Assembly (NCBI RefSeq): GCF_965243865.1
Contig: NZ_OZ251603.1
Location: 310,001 to 374,000 of the forward strand
DNA length: 64,000 bases
Reading direction: 5' to 3'
Source of the DNA: Hyphomicrobium_A sp965243865
GTDB lineage: Bacteria; Pseudomonadota; Alphaproteobacteria; Rhizobiales; Hyphomicrobiaceae
Under the pieces are notes generated by a model that was given only the letters and a program-made list of their open reading frames with translations, ran no database searches and was not told where the DNA came from. Positions 48,531 to 56,742 of the stretch are shown piece after piece; positions within the stretch are counted from its first letter, which is position 1, and each line of letters opens with the position of its first letter. The position numbers were made by a program, and so were the translations under genes.

Positions 48531-48896
48531 TCACCTCCTGGACCACTGCAACCAAGCGACATAGCCAACCACGAAAGATGAGATACCCGCCAACGCTGCG
48601 ATCAGCGGAAGGTCGCTGGTAAGGCCCCAAACAGCTAAGCCGACGAAGTAGGGAACCATCCCAGACGCGAAGAACGCGATGGTCTCAATTCTCTGCGATG
48701 GGGCACCGGGGATGCGCTGCAAAGACGATTGAGCCTGCACCTGATCACGCTCGCCCCGAAACTGCAGCCATCCACCCAACGCGAAGACCACGACGACAAC
48801 TGCGAGCATCACCCAATCATTGGGGGGTAGCTCCATCCACGTCCAGGACGATAGTAGGGCGATGACGACTGCACCGGCCACTGCCAACCACATCAT
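48531..48896 (-). CDS. four-segment membrane protein, unknown
   Basis: 121 residues with about four membrane segments (residues 3-20, 27-45, 71-90, 95-115) separated by a polar loop containing RIPGAPSQRIE. Its ATG overlaps the stop of the ribbon-helix-helix gene (ATGA), so the two are coupled. A DNA-binding plus membrane protein pair could be a regulatory or toxin-antitoxin-like unit; no homology supports a name. Confidence 0.75.
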   Translation of the reverse strand: MMWLAVAGAVVIALLSSWTWMELPPNDWVMLAVVVVVFALGGWLQFRGERDQVQAQSSLQRIPGAPSQRIETIAFFASGMVPYFVGLAVWGLTSDLPLIAALAGISSFVVGYVAWLQWSRR

Positions 48897-49117
48897 TTCC
48901 TCCCGCGCGACCTGGTCGCTCGCTTGGCAAGCGCCTCCGCAATAAGTTCTCGCACGATAGCAGAGCGGGAAGGGCGGTCTAGCCTTGTCGCCGCCATCGC
49001 ATCGATCTCCTTCAGTAACGCTCGCGGGAAGCGAACCATCACAGGTGAAAGCAATGCGAGCTTGCCGAGCTTCGGTCGTCCGCGTGGACGTTGGCGTCGT
49101 CTGCCCGTAGGCATCAT
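48893..49117 (-). CDS. ribbon-helix-helix DNA-binding protein
   Basis: 74 residues: a basic N-terminal arm (RRRQRPRGRPK), the RHH core (VMVRFPRALLKEIDAMAA), a helix SRSAIVRELIAEAL and a basic tail. The ATG at 49117 has AGGAGG upstream. RHH proteins commonly autoregulate as antitoxins or plasmid/phage repressors; it is divergent from 49240-49572 and could control both. Confidence 0.8.
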   Translation of the reverse strand: MMPTGRRRQRPRGRPKLGKLALLSPVMVRFPRALLKEIDAMAATRLDRPSRSAIVRELIAEALAKRATRSRGRK

Positions 49118-49201
49118 CGGCCTCCTATAAAACGCGCTACAATAAATCACAGAAATCGCTCAGCCGCCGCGCTATTTTCGACGCGAGGCGCGTATACAAG
49201 A

Positions 49202-49207
49202 TATAAT
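49202..49207 (+). promoter_or_regulatory. -10 element for 49240-49572
   Basis: A consensus TATAAT lies 33 bp upstream of the ATG in the short divergent spacer, preceded by an AT-rich stretch; the -35 (TTCGAC, 19 bp away) is weak. Confidence 0.4.
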
Positions 49208-49239
49208 GTTGGCACCAGAAATATTGAGTGAGGTGCATC

Positions 49240-49572
49240 ATGCAAGCGCAGGAACTGCGGCGAGAATTCGCTGACTTACTTCCTGACTACCGCAAGGCTG
49301 TCCGGCGCGAAGCCCGAGCTACAGTGGGCTCGCCGGCCTACGAGAGAGCGAGTGCTGAGGTGGCAGCATATAACGACCACATGCTGGAACTCGGCCTAGG
49401 CGTCCGGGTCGATGGGTCCATGGACGCTGTCTTCGCGCTGAAGGATATCGTGGTCGAACTCGAGGATCTCGGCCGTCCTGGAGGTCTCAGCGAGAACTCC
49501 GACTACGCGCACGAAGTGATCCTTGCCAAGTTGCTCCGTGCTCTGAATGCGCTTGAGAAACAACAGCAGTAA
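49240..49572 (+). CDS. hypothetical helical protein
   Basis: 110 residues, mostly charged helix (ELRREFADLLPDYRKAVRREARA) ending in ALNALEKQQQ. No family recognised. The ATG at 49240 has GTGAGG upstream; a GTG at 49228 is in frame. A hairpin terminator follows, so it is a single-gene unit divergent from the RHH gene. Confidence 0.7.
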   Translation: MQAQELRREFADLLPDYRKAVRREARATVGSPAYERASAEVAAYNDHMLELGLGVRVDGSMDAVFALKDIVVELEDLGRPGGLSENSDYAHEVILAKLLRALNALEKQQQ

Positions 49573-49578
49573 CGGCAA

Positions 49579-49605
49579 GGCGCCGACCCCATAGAGGTCG
49601 GCGCC
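49579..49605 (+). terminator. hairpin after 49240-49572
   Basis: 10-bp stem GGCGCCGACC / GGTCGGCGCC, 7-nt loop, 6 bp after the stop. No strong T-tract. Confidence 0.55.
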
Positions 49606-49709
49606 CTCGTGAGGCTTGGCAGCTCGGAGCGCACGGCGCTCCACGGCGATTTATAGTCTACTTCGCCAGCTTAGGCTGCGCCCCCAACGCAACACACAGG
49701 TCGCCCGTG

Positions 49710-50138
49710 ATGGTCGGTAAGCCCCGAATTTTCACTTCGAGTTGGTTCACGGAGTTGCCTGCCGATCATCTGCGCGTCGGCATCTCGCGCGGCACGCCAC
49801 GTGGCATGCCGGCGGGTTATCGCAGGTATATGAAGCTCGCGCCGGGGTCCTGGTTCAACAGCGTGTCGCCGCAGGAGTACCAGAAGCGCTTTCAGGCAGA
49901 GATGCTCGACCGCCTCGACCCCGAGCGCGTCGTTCGCGAGCTCGTGGACATCGCCGATGGAAAGGTGCCCGTACTGGTGTGCTACGAGGCGCCCGACAAG
50001 CCCGAGTGGTGCCATCGTGGACTGGTGTCGCTGTGGTTGAAGCAAACGATCGACCTGGACGTCTACGAACTGGGCTTCGAGCAGTGCGGTTGCGGGCGCA
50101 GTCACCCCAAGCTGCATGGCACGCAGGTGCCACCTTGA
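49710..50138 (+). CDS. DUF488-like protein
   Basis: 142 residues. The N-terminus IFTSSWFTELPADHLRVGIS and the late CYEAPDKPEWCHRGLVSLW (Cys...Cys-His-Arg) fit the DUF488 pattern; members are common in phages and islands and their activity is unknown. A short Cys tail CGCGRSH may bind metal. GTG at 49707 is an alternative start. Confidence 0.7.
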   Translation: MVGKPRIFTSSWFTELPADHLRVGISRGTPRGMPAGYRRYMKLAPGSWFNSVSPQEYQKRFQAEMLDRLDPERVVRELVDIADGKVPVLVCYEAPDKPEWCHRGLVSLWLKQTIDLDVYELGFEQCGCGRSHPKLHGTQVPP

Positions 50139-50164
50139 TGAAAGGGGTCGATTTCCATTTTTTT

Positions 50165-50220
50165 GCTTGACGCCAAATCGACAAATCACGTAGCCAAATC
50201 GGTATCGGTTGAGTTGCGCC
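50165..50220 (+). repeat. 55-bp direct repeat, copy 1
   Basis: Starts GCTTGAC and ends TTGCGCC. It shares CAAATCAC, TAGC, TATCG, TTGA and TTGCGCC at the same spacing with copy 2 at 50258-50312. Each copy has TTGAC followed 17-18 bp later by a TAGC box, so the copies may be tandem promoters or regulator sites for the genes downstream. Confidence 0.65.
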
Positions 50221-50257
50221 CGCAGACATCAAATGTCGCGAATTTTGCATTTTTAGC

Positions 50258-50312
50258 GCTTGACTGCGGCCGGCCAAATCACCTAGCAAGTCAATATCGC
50301 TTGAATTGCGCC
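50258..50312 (+). repeat. 55-bp direct repeat, copy 2
   Basis: Diverged second copy, 93 bp from the first, 105 bp before the ATG at 50417. The intervening DNA is AT-rich. Confidence 0.65.
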
Positions 50313-50416
50313 TAAGCCGCCTCTGTGGGCGGCTTTGTCATATCTATCCCTTCATCACCGAGATCATCAACGCTCGCTGCATTCGCATCGGGCGCGAAAC
50401 CGTTTGGAGCATCGTG

Positions 50417-50620
50417 ATGCACGATACCGTTGTTCTCGAACTACCGAGGCTTGTCTCGATCAAGTCGGCCGCACGCAGCCTTGGCATTAGCCCCTACAAG
50501 GCAACACTACTTCCCGTGAGGAGCTATCGGCTCGGCTCACAGACCTTTCTGAGCGCTGATGATCTCGCCGATCTCTTTGTAGCTCCCGTCCGTCCGAAGA
50601 ATGCGAATCGGGTCGGGTGA
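50417..50620 (+). CDS. small putative DNA-binding protein
   Basis: 67 residues; ELPRLVSIKSAARSLGISPY resembles an excisionase-type helix-turn-helix, followed by TFLSADDLADLF. GGAG precedes the ATG at a usable distance. Located just after the repeated promoter-like elements. A role in the mobile element's regulation is inference. Confidence 0.6.
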   Translation: MHDTVVLELPRLVSIKSAARSLGISPYKATLLPVRSYRLGSQTFLSADDLADLFVAPVRPKNANRVG

Positions 50621-50847
50621 CAGCAAGGATCGGAGTGCGTGGGGCATGCTCATCGCGCTGAGAGACCTAACTTAACCCACAGCCCCTCGCGCAGCGTGCG
50701 CTCAGGAGTGCTCACGCTGCCCGCGCTCGCAAGTGTTGGTGGATTGGCGAACACCCTGGCTTGTGGCGGCGACGCACATCACGAAAACAGACTGGCCGGG
50801 ACCACGCATGGCAACCGGCCGATGACGCTAGAGGATGGCTCGCGCAA

Positions 50848-52200
50848 ATGAATATTCATGGCGAGAAGCGCCCCCTATTTGAAGACATTCACCGCACGCC
50901 GACCGGCAATGCCGCATCAACGAACAGGCCTGCCCGAGCGCAAGCCGAGCAATGGGTCGGCGTGGCGACCGAGGTACTGGGCCGCGTTTTCGCAGCAGCC
51001 AAGATCGACACCAGATCAACGGCCAAACACAAGTCAGCAGAAAGCTCGAAGGCTCGCGCTTTTTTGGCGAAGTGGGCATTCGTCAAGCAGCACTTCGAGA
51101 ATTGCGGCTATCCCGACGGCTACGCCCTCAACGAGACGTGCATGCAGACTGCGTTGAGCAGGTTCGGCTTCTCGACCTGGGAGGTCGAAAAGCTGCTTCA
51201 ACTCGAACGACGCGCTAAGCCGCTCCGCAGCAACCGTCGGCAGGCTTACAAGAACGGCTTTGCAGTCGAAGACCCTCTGCCGAAGGGCCGCAGCGAGGTG
51301 CGGGTGCCGGTATGGGCTCTCGAGCTGCCGTCCAAGGTGTTCGCGTTCATCATCGCTACCCTTCTCAGTCCTAATGCGGAGCAGCCTCAGGATGTTGGCC
51401 CCCGCATCGGGATCGCCAACCGGAAGGTCGCGCATAAACTCGCCTATCAGGCTGCGGAGACGCGCTTGATCGAACTGCGGCAGGGACCCCACAAGTTCCT
51501 TCTTGTGGGTCGAGCTGGCGCCGACGTATTCGCCAATAAATTCCAAGAGTTAAGTCGCACATTGGCCAAAAACCGGTTGGCCAAAAACCGGTCGGCCAAA
51601 AACCGCCCTACACAAACTAACTGGAAGCCAGGCACCACAGCTGAAGATAAGGCACCCCCTTCCTCAGCCGAGGAAGGGGAAGCTGAAAGAGAAATACAAA
51701 ATTACACTGCGGACAGTGCCGCAGTGCGTGACGTCGATTTTTACGGTCTTGCGTTCAGTGATGAGCACTTACTCGGGGGGATGAGCGATGAGCAATCGCG
51801 TCTCCTAGATGACCTCTACGCTCGGTTCGATGATGTCCACGCTCGGTTCGATGCTGACGACCCGGGTGACTACATCGAAGCCGCGATCCCCAATGTTCAG
51901 CTAAAACAAAGGGTCAAAGAGGCTGCGGCCGGCAGAGTTCACCGCGCGATACTGACGCCCGCCGGTTTGTGGACGATCCGCCATCTGGCTGCTCTGGGCT
52001 TCTGCATTCGCAGTAACGGGAATCTGGACGCACACGAAGCAGCAGCATGGATTATGGAAGTTATCGCAGCCAGCACTGCCGGTGGCCGCTGGATCAACTC
52101 GCTGAAGCTCGTGGCTGCCCGGATCGCGGGTGACGCGTACGGCAGCGACTGCGGCTCGCCGCGGCTGTATAGCCGGAGCCAAGATGAAGTCATGGAATAG
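50848..52200 (+). CDS. large hypothetical protein, possible replication or regulatory function
   Basis: 450 residues, no family I can name. The middle (about 180-235) has a winged-helix-like stretch, GIANRKVAHKLAYQAAETRL then LLVGRAGADVF. A Lys/Asn/Arg triplet repeat (LAKNR, LAKNR, SAKNR) at about 240-253 comes from a 15-bp tandem DNA repeat. An acidic, low-complexity linker and YARFDDVHARFDADD repeat follow, then a helical C-terminal domain. Layout resembles phage replication-initiator-like proteins, but this is not established. Start chosen at the ATG at 50848. Confidence 0.65.
   Translation: MNIHGEKRPLFEDIHRTPTGNAASTNRPARAQAEQWVGVATEVLGRVFAAAKIDTRSTAKHKSAESSKARAFLAKWAFVKQHFENCGYPDGYALNETCMQTALSRFGFSTWEVEKLLQLERRAKPLRSNRRQAYKNGFAVEDPLPKGRSEVRVPVWALELPSKVFAFIIATLLSPNAEQPQDVGPRIGIANRKVAHKLAYQAAETRLIELRQGPHKFLLVGRAGADVFANKFQELSRTLAKNRLAKNRSAKNRPTQTNWKPGTTAEDKAPPSSAEEGEAEREIQNYTADSAAVRDVDFYGLAFSDEHLLGGMSDEQSRLLDDLYARFDDVHARFDADDPGDYIEAAIPNVQLKQRVKEAAAGRVHRAILTPAGLWTIRHLAALGFCIRSNGNLDAHEAAAWIMEVIAASTAGGRWINSLKLVAARIAGDAYGSDCGSPRLYSRSQDEVME
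51562..51606 (+). repeat. 15-bp tandem repeat, three units
   Basis: GGCCAAAAACCGGTT-type unit repeated three times in frame inside the gene above, encoding the KNR repeats. It is nearly perfect DNA-level repetition, unlike the rest of the gene. Confidence 0.85.
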
Positions 52201-52204
52201 GATC

Positions 52205-52465
52205 ATGACCACCATCAACAAGCGCCTTCACATCAGTTCGCACGTGGCATCGCTCTCAGCTGGGCGGAAACGCTTGCCGTCGGGGTGGTGGCGGCACGAC
52301 TTCGCACCCGGTTCCACGCTCCTAGCGCGAGAAATGGAGCGGCAGCGGCGACAGCGACACCGGTACAAGAATTGGGACGCCAACCGGCAGAGGGACGCGC
52401 GCAGCGCGGCTCGTTATCTGTGGGAGAGGTTTCCCGAAAAGCTACCTGATGCCGGACACGCCTAA
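52205..52465 (+). CDS. small basic hypothetical protein
   Basis: 86 residues, rich in Arg/His/Trp (SGWWRHDFAPG, EMERQRRQRHRYKNWD). No family recognised. The ATG lies 4 bp after the preceding stop, suggesting co-transcription with the large protein. Confidence 0.6.
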   Translation: MTTINKRLHISSHVASLSAGRKRLPSGWWRHDFAPGSTLLAREMERQRRQRHRYKNWDANRQRDARSAARYLWERFPEKLPDAGHA

Positions 52466-52642
52466 CCATCGGTTCGCCCGAGAGCTGCTTGTCGTCAGAA
52501 CCGCCCGACGTGCGACGTGGCGATCTTCGATGACCGCGCACAAAAAAGCGGAGCGGCTGTGAATCGCTACGCCACACCTGCGCCGCGAACACAAGCACGC
52601 CCCACTACCGAACACGCGAGCGCTGCAGGCGCCCGCGCATAG

Positions 52643-52688
52643 CCCGCCGCTGCCGGTCTTCCACCTGGAGTTCACCGGCAGCGGCGGG
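52643..52688 (+). terminator. long-stem hairpin in the 52466-52768 gap
   Basis: 15-bp arms CCCGCCGCTGCCGGT / ACCGGCAGCGGCGGG with a 16-nt loop. It separates the DNA-binding genes from the tail module. The rest of the 303-bp gap shows no gene. Confidence 0.55.
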
Positions 52689-52768
52689 TGTAGGTCCCCA
52701 ATCATCTTTGTCCTCACCGCGCGCGCCACGAGGCGCGGGCGCGAGCTTGCGCGTCTGGAGTTCCCCAC

Positions 52769-54928
52769 ATGAACGTCTCAATCGTCTTGAACCTGATCGA
52801 CCGTATGACGGGCCCGGCCCGCAGGGTCGCCAGTACGTGGAAGCAGACCGCCCAGCAGGTGACCGCTGCCTCGCGGCAGATGCAGTCTGGCTCTGCTGGT
52901 GTCGTTACATCCTTCAAGCGCGCCGGCGCGGCGGCAATCGACGCAGCCGTCCACGTGAACCGCTACATACGGGCCCTCACGCTGGCAGGAAAGGCGAGGG
53001 GGCCAGGTTTCGCCAGTGGCGCTGCCGCCGGCCGAATGCTGGGAAGCGGCGGCGGGGGCGGTCTAGCCTCGTGGTTCACGATTCCTGCCTCGTTCACTGC
53101 CGCGCTCGACGCGGCCAAGGCGGAGAACAAATTTCGCGCGTTGGTCGACGCCGTGACGCCCGAGCAGATGATGTCGATCCGCTCCACACTGGAGCGGCGG
53201 ATGCTCGCATCGGGGGATGCGTACGCGGAGTTGATGGGAGCTGCGGGCGACGCCGCTCAAATCATGGGCGATGCGGCGCAAGCTGCAAACGTCAGTATTG
53301 CTGCGTCGAAGCTGAAGAACGTGGACACTGGGGGAATGACCGTTTCGGCATTTGCTGAGTCTGTAGCCGCGATCGTGAAGTCTGGTGCCACTCTCGCAGA
53401 CATCAACCGGCTCTCTGACATGCTTACGATGCAGCAGAAGCTCGGTGCGGCGACAGCCGGTGGCTCGATTGAGGCCTACAAGAACGTCGCCGCCTATAAG
53501 GGTCTCTACAAGTTTGACATGGCCGAGATGCTCACGGCGATCGGTTTGATCAAAAACGAAGCCCCGGCCCTCGAAGACTCACAGATCGGCGGCATGGCCA
53601 AGTACGGCCTACGCCTATTCAACGCTCCCGATGAGAGCTTCAAGAAGCGCCTGCGCGCCGCGAACCTCAAGCCGAGCCAGTTCTTCACGGATGGCGCGTT
53701 CGACATCCAGAAGTCGCAGCAGACGCTCCACGCGATGGCTCAGACCGAGAAGGGCGCAAAGCGGCTCAAAGAGCTGTTCAGCGGCAAGAACGTCCTCGCT
53801 GGCCAGTTCTGGCAGATGCTCGCCGGCATCGAGCCCGACCGATTTGTCCGCTATCTCCGGGAACTCAAGGACTCCGCCGGCGCATTAGAGGCCGCCGACC
53901 TTGAACGCTTCAAGGGACTGCCCGGCGGATGGAATAAGCTGGCCAAATCGTTCTGGCTGATCGGGCGCGCAATCGGCGACACACTCGCGCCGGCCGTTAT
54001 ATCGGTAAGCAATCACATGGCCGACTTTGCTGTGTGGATGACGGCTAGCTTGAACAGGTTTCGCGAGGCCTACCCTACGGTGACAAAATGGGCCGGCGCA
54101 ATCCTGGGCGGCGTTGCGGCCATCCGCATGCTCGGGTTCTTCTTGCCTGAAGTTACAGCGCTCGGCGCCTGGCTGGTGCGGCTGCCTCTGCAATTGGCCC
54201 GGCTGGGTGTCGCACTCGGGTTCGGAGCGTTCGTCGGTCTCGGGAGGCTTGCCGTTGAACTCGGCCGGATGAGCGGTGGCCTTATGCGAGCAGGCGTAGC
54301 CGCGGGCTTTGCCGCGCGAGCGTTCAAGTTCATGCGCAGCGCCCTCTTCTGGGGCGCCGCCATCGAAGGCGCGACGTTCCTCTTCAACGAGTGGGATCGC
54401 ATTGTTGCGCTCTTCAAGAACCCGCTAAAGGTCGACATCATCTGGCCCGAGATGCCGCGCTCGCTGCAAGCCTTCTTCAAGTGGGCTGGCGGCATTCGCG
54501 CGAGCAACGCCGAGAAGGCGTGGGAGTCCGCCGTCGTCGGTGCGCGCGACGGCTACATGGCCCAGCAGTGGCACAGGGCGCGAGGATTGCTTGGACTCAA
54601 TGGAGCGCCGAGGACCGCTGATGAGGTCGGTCCTGGCGGCCTGCGGCCTCTGAGCCTGATCTATCGCGATGCTGGCATCCCACCCGTGCTGCAGGGCAGA
54701 GCCCGTGACGCGCAAGCTCGCTCGATGGCCTCAGAGGGCCAGGGAGCCTCCCCGAAAGGCATCACCGTGCAGGCCAACGGTCCGCAAGTGATCTTCAAGC
54801 AGGCCCCGCCAAGCGTCAACGTTACCGTCAATGCCGTCACGAACGCCGACGCCGGCGCTATCGGGGCAGCGGCCGGCAGTGCTGTCGGTAGTGCACTTCG
54901 AAGCACGATGGGCCGCGACGGAAACTAG
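52769..54928 (+). CDS. phage tail tape measure protein
   Basis: 719 residues; sets tail length and carries DNA-delivery functions in long-tailed phages. It begins MNVSIVLNLIDRMTGPARRV, typical of Mu-like tape measure proteins, has a long Ala/Gly-rich helical middle with hydrophobic stretches (about 440-545) and a C-terminal VNVTVNAVTNADAG region. Next to a tail assembly chaperone and a gpV homologue, which supports the call. It is short for a functional tail, roughly 100 nm by the usual length rule. Confidence 0.85.
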   Translation: MNVSIVLNLIDRMTGPARRVASTWKQTAQQVTAASRQMQSGSAGVVTSFKRAGAAAIDAAVHVNRYIRALTLAGKARGPGFASGAAAGRMLGSGGGGGLASWFTIPASFTAALDAAKAENKFRALVDAVTPEQMMSIRSTLERRMLASGDAYAELMGAAGDAAQIMGDAAQAANVSIAASKLKNVDTGGMTVSAFAESVAAIVKSGATLADINRLSDMLTMQQKLGAATAGGSIEAYKNVAAYKGLYKFDMAEMLTAIGLIKNEAPALEDSQIGGMAKYGLRLFNAPDESFKKRLRAANLKPSQFFTDGAFDIQKSQQTLHAMAQTEKGAKRLKELFSGKNVLAGQFWQMLAGIEPDRFVRYLRELKDSAGALEAADLERFKGLPGGWNKLAKSFWLIGRAIGDTLAPAVISVSNHMADFAVWMTASLNRFREAYPTVTKWAGAILGGVAAIRMLGFFLPEVTALGAWLVRLPLQLARLGVALGFGAFVGLGRLAVELGRMSGGLMRAGVAAGFAARAFKFMRSALFWGAAIEGATFLFNEWDRIVALFKNPLKVDIIWPEMPRSLQAFFKWAGGIRASNAEKAWESAVVGARDGYMAQQWHRARGLLGLNGAPRTADEVGPGGLRPLSLIYRDAGIPPVLQGRARDAQARSMASEGQGASPKGITVQANGPQVIFKQAPPSVNVTVNAVTNADAGAIGAAAGSAVGSALRSTMGRDGN

Positions 54929-54936
54929 AGGTAGCC

Positions 54937-55194
54937 ATGTCTAAGCTGCAGCTCCGGCACCCCGTTCACATGCCTGACGGCTCCATCATCAAAGCGCTTA
55001 TCGCTCGAAGACCGACGTCCGCCGAAATCGAACACGTGAAATCGATCTCAGCACCCAGTGGGCGAGACCTCAGACTGAGCGCCTACGCGCATTTTACGGA
55101 CGTCGATCGAATGATCATCGACGAGCTAGACCTCGAGGATCTGTTGCGCCTCGACGACCTGCTCAGCGAGCTATTCTATGAGGACAAGTCATGA
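54937..55194 (+). CDS. phage tail assembly chaperone-like protein
   Basis: 85 residues resembling the Mu gp41/P2 gpE-type tail assembly family: LQLRHPVHMPDGSIIKALIARRPT at the N-terminus and IIDELDLEDLLRLDDLLSELF at the end. In typical tails this gene precedes the tape measure gene and may be expressed with a frameshift; here it follows. Its stop overlaps the gpV start. Confidence 0.75.
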   Translation: MSKLQLRHPVHMPDGSIIKALIARRPTSAEIEHVKSISAPSGRDLRLSAYAHFTDVDRMIIDELDLEDLLRLDDLLSELFYEDKS

Positions 55195-55745
55195 GCCATC
55201 TGGAGGAGCGCTTCCGCGCGATCGAGCGCCAGATTGCCAATGCGATCCGGGACACAGAAGACACGCAGCGCCGCCTTTTCAACGTGGTGCGCTTCGCCAA
55301 GGTCTCTCAGGTCGACCACAAGAACTACCGCATCAAGGCCATCTACGCCAAGAAGCCGGACGGCTCGCCCGTCGAGACTCCCTGGATTCGCTGGTCGACG
55401 CGCTCTGGCAAGATCAAGGAGTGGTCGCCGCCCTCGATCGGCGAGCAGATCATGATGATCTCGCCCTCGGGCAACATCGGCGTTTCGAGCTGGGGTGCGC
55501 CGGGCGGGTTCTCCAATTCGAACAAGCAGAACCACGACCAGGACGGCCAATACAAGCTGTCCGTCGGGGATACGTCCATCACCGTCAAGGACGGTGAGGT
55601 GCTGATCAACACCAAGAAGTTTCGCGTCGAGACGCCGGGCGGCAAGGTCGAGTTTGACAACAAGTCACCCGGCGAGCCTGAGCCGAGCGGAGTGCCGCTT
55701 TGGACGATACCCATGTCGGGCGGCAACGACATCCCCACGAGCTGA
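55191..55745 (+). CDS. phage baseplate assembly protein V (gpV/Mu gp45-like)
   Basis: 184 residues: an N-terminal helical part, an OB-fold with NYRIKAIYAKKPDGS and WIRWSTRSG, a GEQIMMISPSGN strand, then a beta-helix tail with SVGDTSITVKDGEVLINTKKF typical of the spike needle. It punctures or anchors the tail tip. ATG overlaps the previous stop by 4 bp. Confidence 0.85.
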   Translation: MSHLEERFRAIERQIANAIRDTEDTQRRLFNVVRFAKVSQVDHKNYRIKAIYAKKPDGSPVETPWIRWSTRSGKIKEWSPPSIGEQIMMISPSGNIGVSSWGAPGGFSNSNKQNHDQDGQYKLSVGDTSITVKDGEVLINTKKFRVETPGGKVEFDNKSPGEPEPSGVPLWTIPMSGGNDIPTS

Positions 55746-55756
55746 AAGGAACATCC

Positions 55757-56083
55757 GTGAAATTCGACCTGCATTCGCGCTGGGTACCCCCGGCGCGCGT
55801 CTCGACGCTTGAGACGATCCCTCTATCACAGCAGCAGCTCTACGACCGGGAGCCGCTGAATCACAATTACCGGCTTCATGCCGGTGGTGTCGTTCTCTCG
55901 CGGCTTCGCGAAGCAGCGCTTCATGCGGGCTTCAACCTGACAGTCCTGCCTCCGGCCAAAGACGGCAAGATGCCGGCCATCTCGGGGGATCAGTGGAAGA
56001 AGACAATCTCGGCAGCGACACCGACTGAGCGTCGCGTCCTGCTCGTCGCCGCTGCACGCGGCGAGCTGAGCATCGGCAAATGA
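55757..56083 (+). CDS. hypothetical protein, tail-module paralogue pair A
   Basis: 108 residues, GTG start with AAGGA upstream. The C-terminal half (WKKTISAATPTERRVLLVAAARGEL) is repeated in the next gene (WTTMLSAATPAERKHLLGGVAGG), so the two are diverged tandem paralogues. Unknown function; location after gpV suggests a tail-associated role. Confidence 0.7.
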   Translation: MKFDLHSRWVPPARVSTLETIPLSQQQLYDREPLNHNYRLHAGGVVLSRLREAALHAGFNLTVLPPAKDGKMPAISGDQWKKTISAATPTERRVLLVAAARGELSIGK

Positions 56084-56099
56084 AATGGAGGCAGCACCA

Positions 56100-56399
56100 A
56101 TGAGCGAGAAGCCTACACCGCTACGTACACGCATTGATACGCTTTCCAAACTCCCCAGCGCGGAAGCCGCGCTTTACGACTACGACGGCGGAACTTGGGT
56201 GCTCAAGGACTTCGGCCGCCACCTCGCCAAGCTTCGCTCGCAGATGAGCAGCGATCCGGGCTTCCGACTGCCGCATCCCAAGAGGGCGCCAGAAATCGCG
56301 CTCTCCGATTGGACGACAATGCTGTCCGCGGCGACCCCAGCCGAGCGCAAGCATCTTCTTGGCGGCGTGGCCGGCGGCATCTTCAAGGTGAAGCGATGA
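56100..56399 (+). CDS. hypothetical protein, tail-module paralogue pair B
   Basis: 99 residues; partner of the previous gene by shared PKRAPEIALSDW...AATPAERKHLL pattern. ATG at 56100 preceded by GGAGG; an ATG at 56085 is also in frame. Its stop overlaps the next start. Confidence 0.7.
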   Translation: MSEKPTPLRTRIDTLSKLPSAEAALYDYDGGTWVLKDFGRHLAKLRSQMSSDPGFRLPHPKRAPEIALSDWTTMLSAATPAERKHLLGGVAGGIFKVKR

Positions 56400-56641
56400 A
56401 GGGGCCGAAACGGCCGACGCACGCAGAAGCATGCCGGCAGCAAACCGTGGAAATGAGCCGGTCATACCGGCAGTGCCACCGCCAACTTCCGAAGGCGAGC
56501 ACGGAGGAGGATGTGGCCCTGCGTCTGGCGGAAAAGATGCTGCGCAAGCTGAGATGCGGCGCGCCTACAAGAGCTGGACACCCGTGCAATAGAAGGGCGC
56601 TCGCGCACGGGCGCTGCGCAAGTCATCGCGAGAAAAGCTGA
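56396..56641 (+). CDS. small Cys-rich protein, HGG/CGAxTRxGxPC type
   Basis: 81 residues with a basic helix and a C-terminal zinc-knuckle-like motif CGAPTRAGHPCNRRALAHGR then CASH. The same motif is in the gene at 57645-57836 beyond the recombinase. Family members are common in alphaproteobacterial phages and islands; function unknown. ATG overlaps the preceding stop. Confidence 0.75.
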   Translation: MKGPKRPTHAEACRQQTVEMSRSYRQCHRQLPKASTEEDVALRLAEKMLRKLRCGAPTRAGHPCNRRALAHGRCASHREKS

Positions 56642-56742
56642 GAGGCGCGTGCAATCGAGCCCGGCCGAACAACGTCCTCGATAAATGTGCCGATTACCAT
56701 TATAATCAGAACACTAGAGATGCTCGAATTTTGGAGGGGAGC

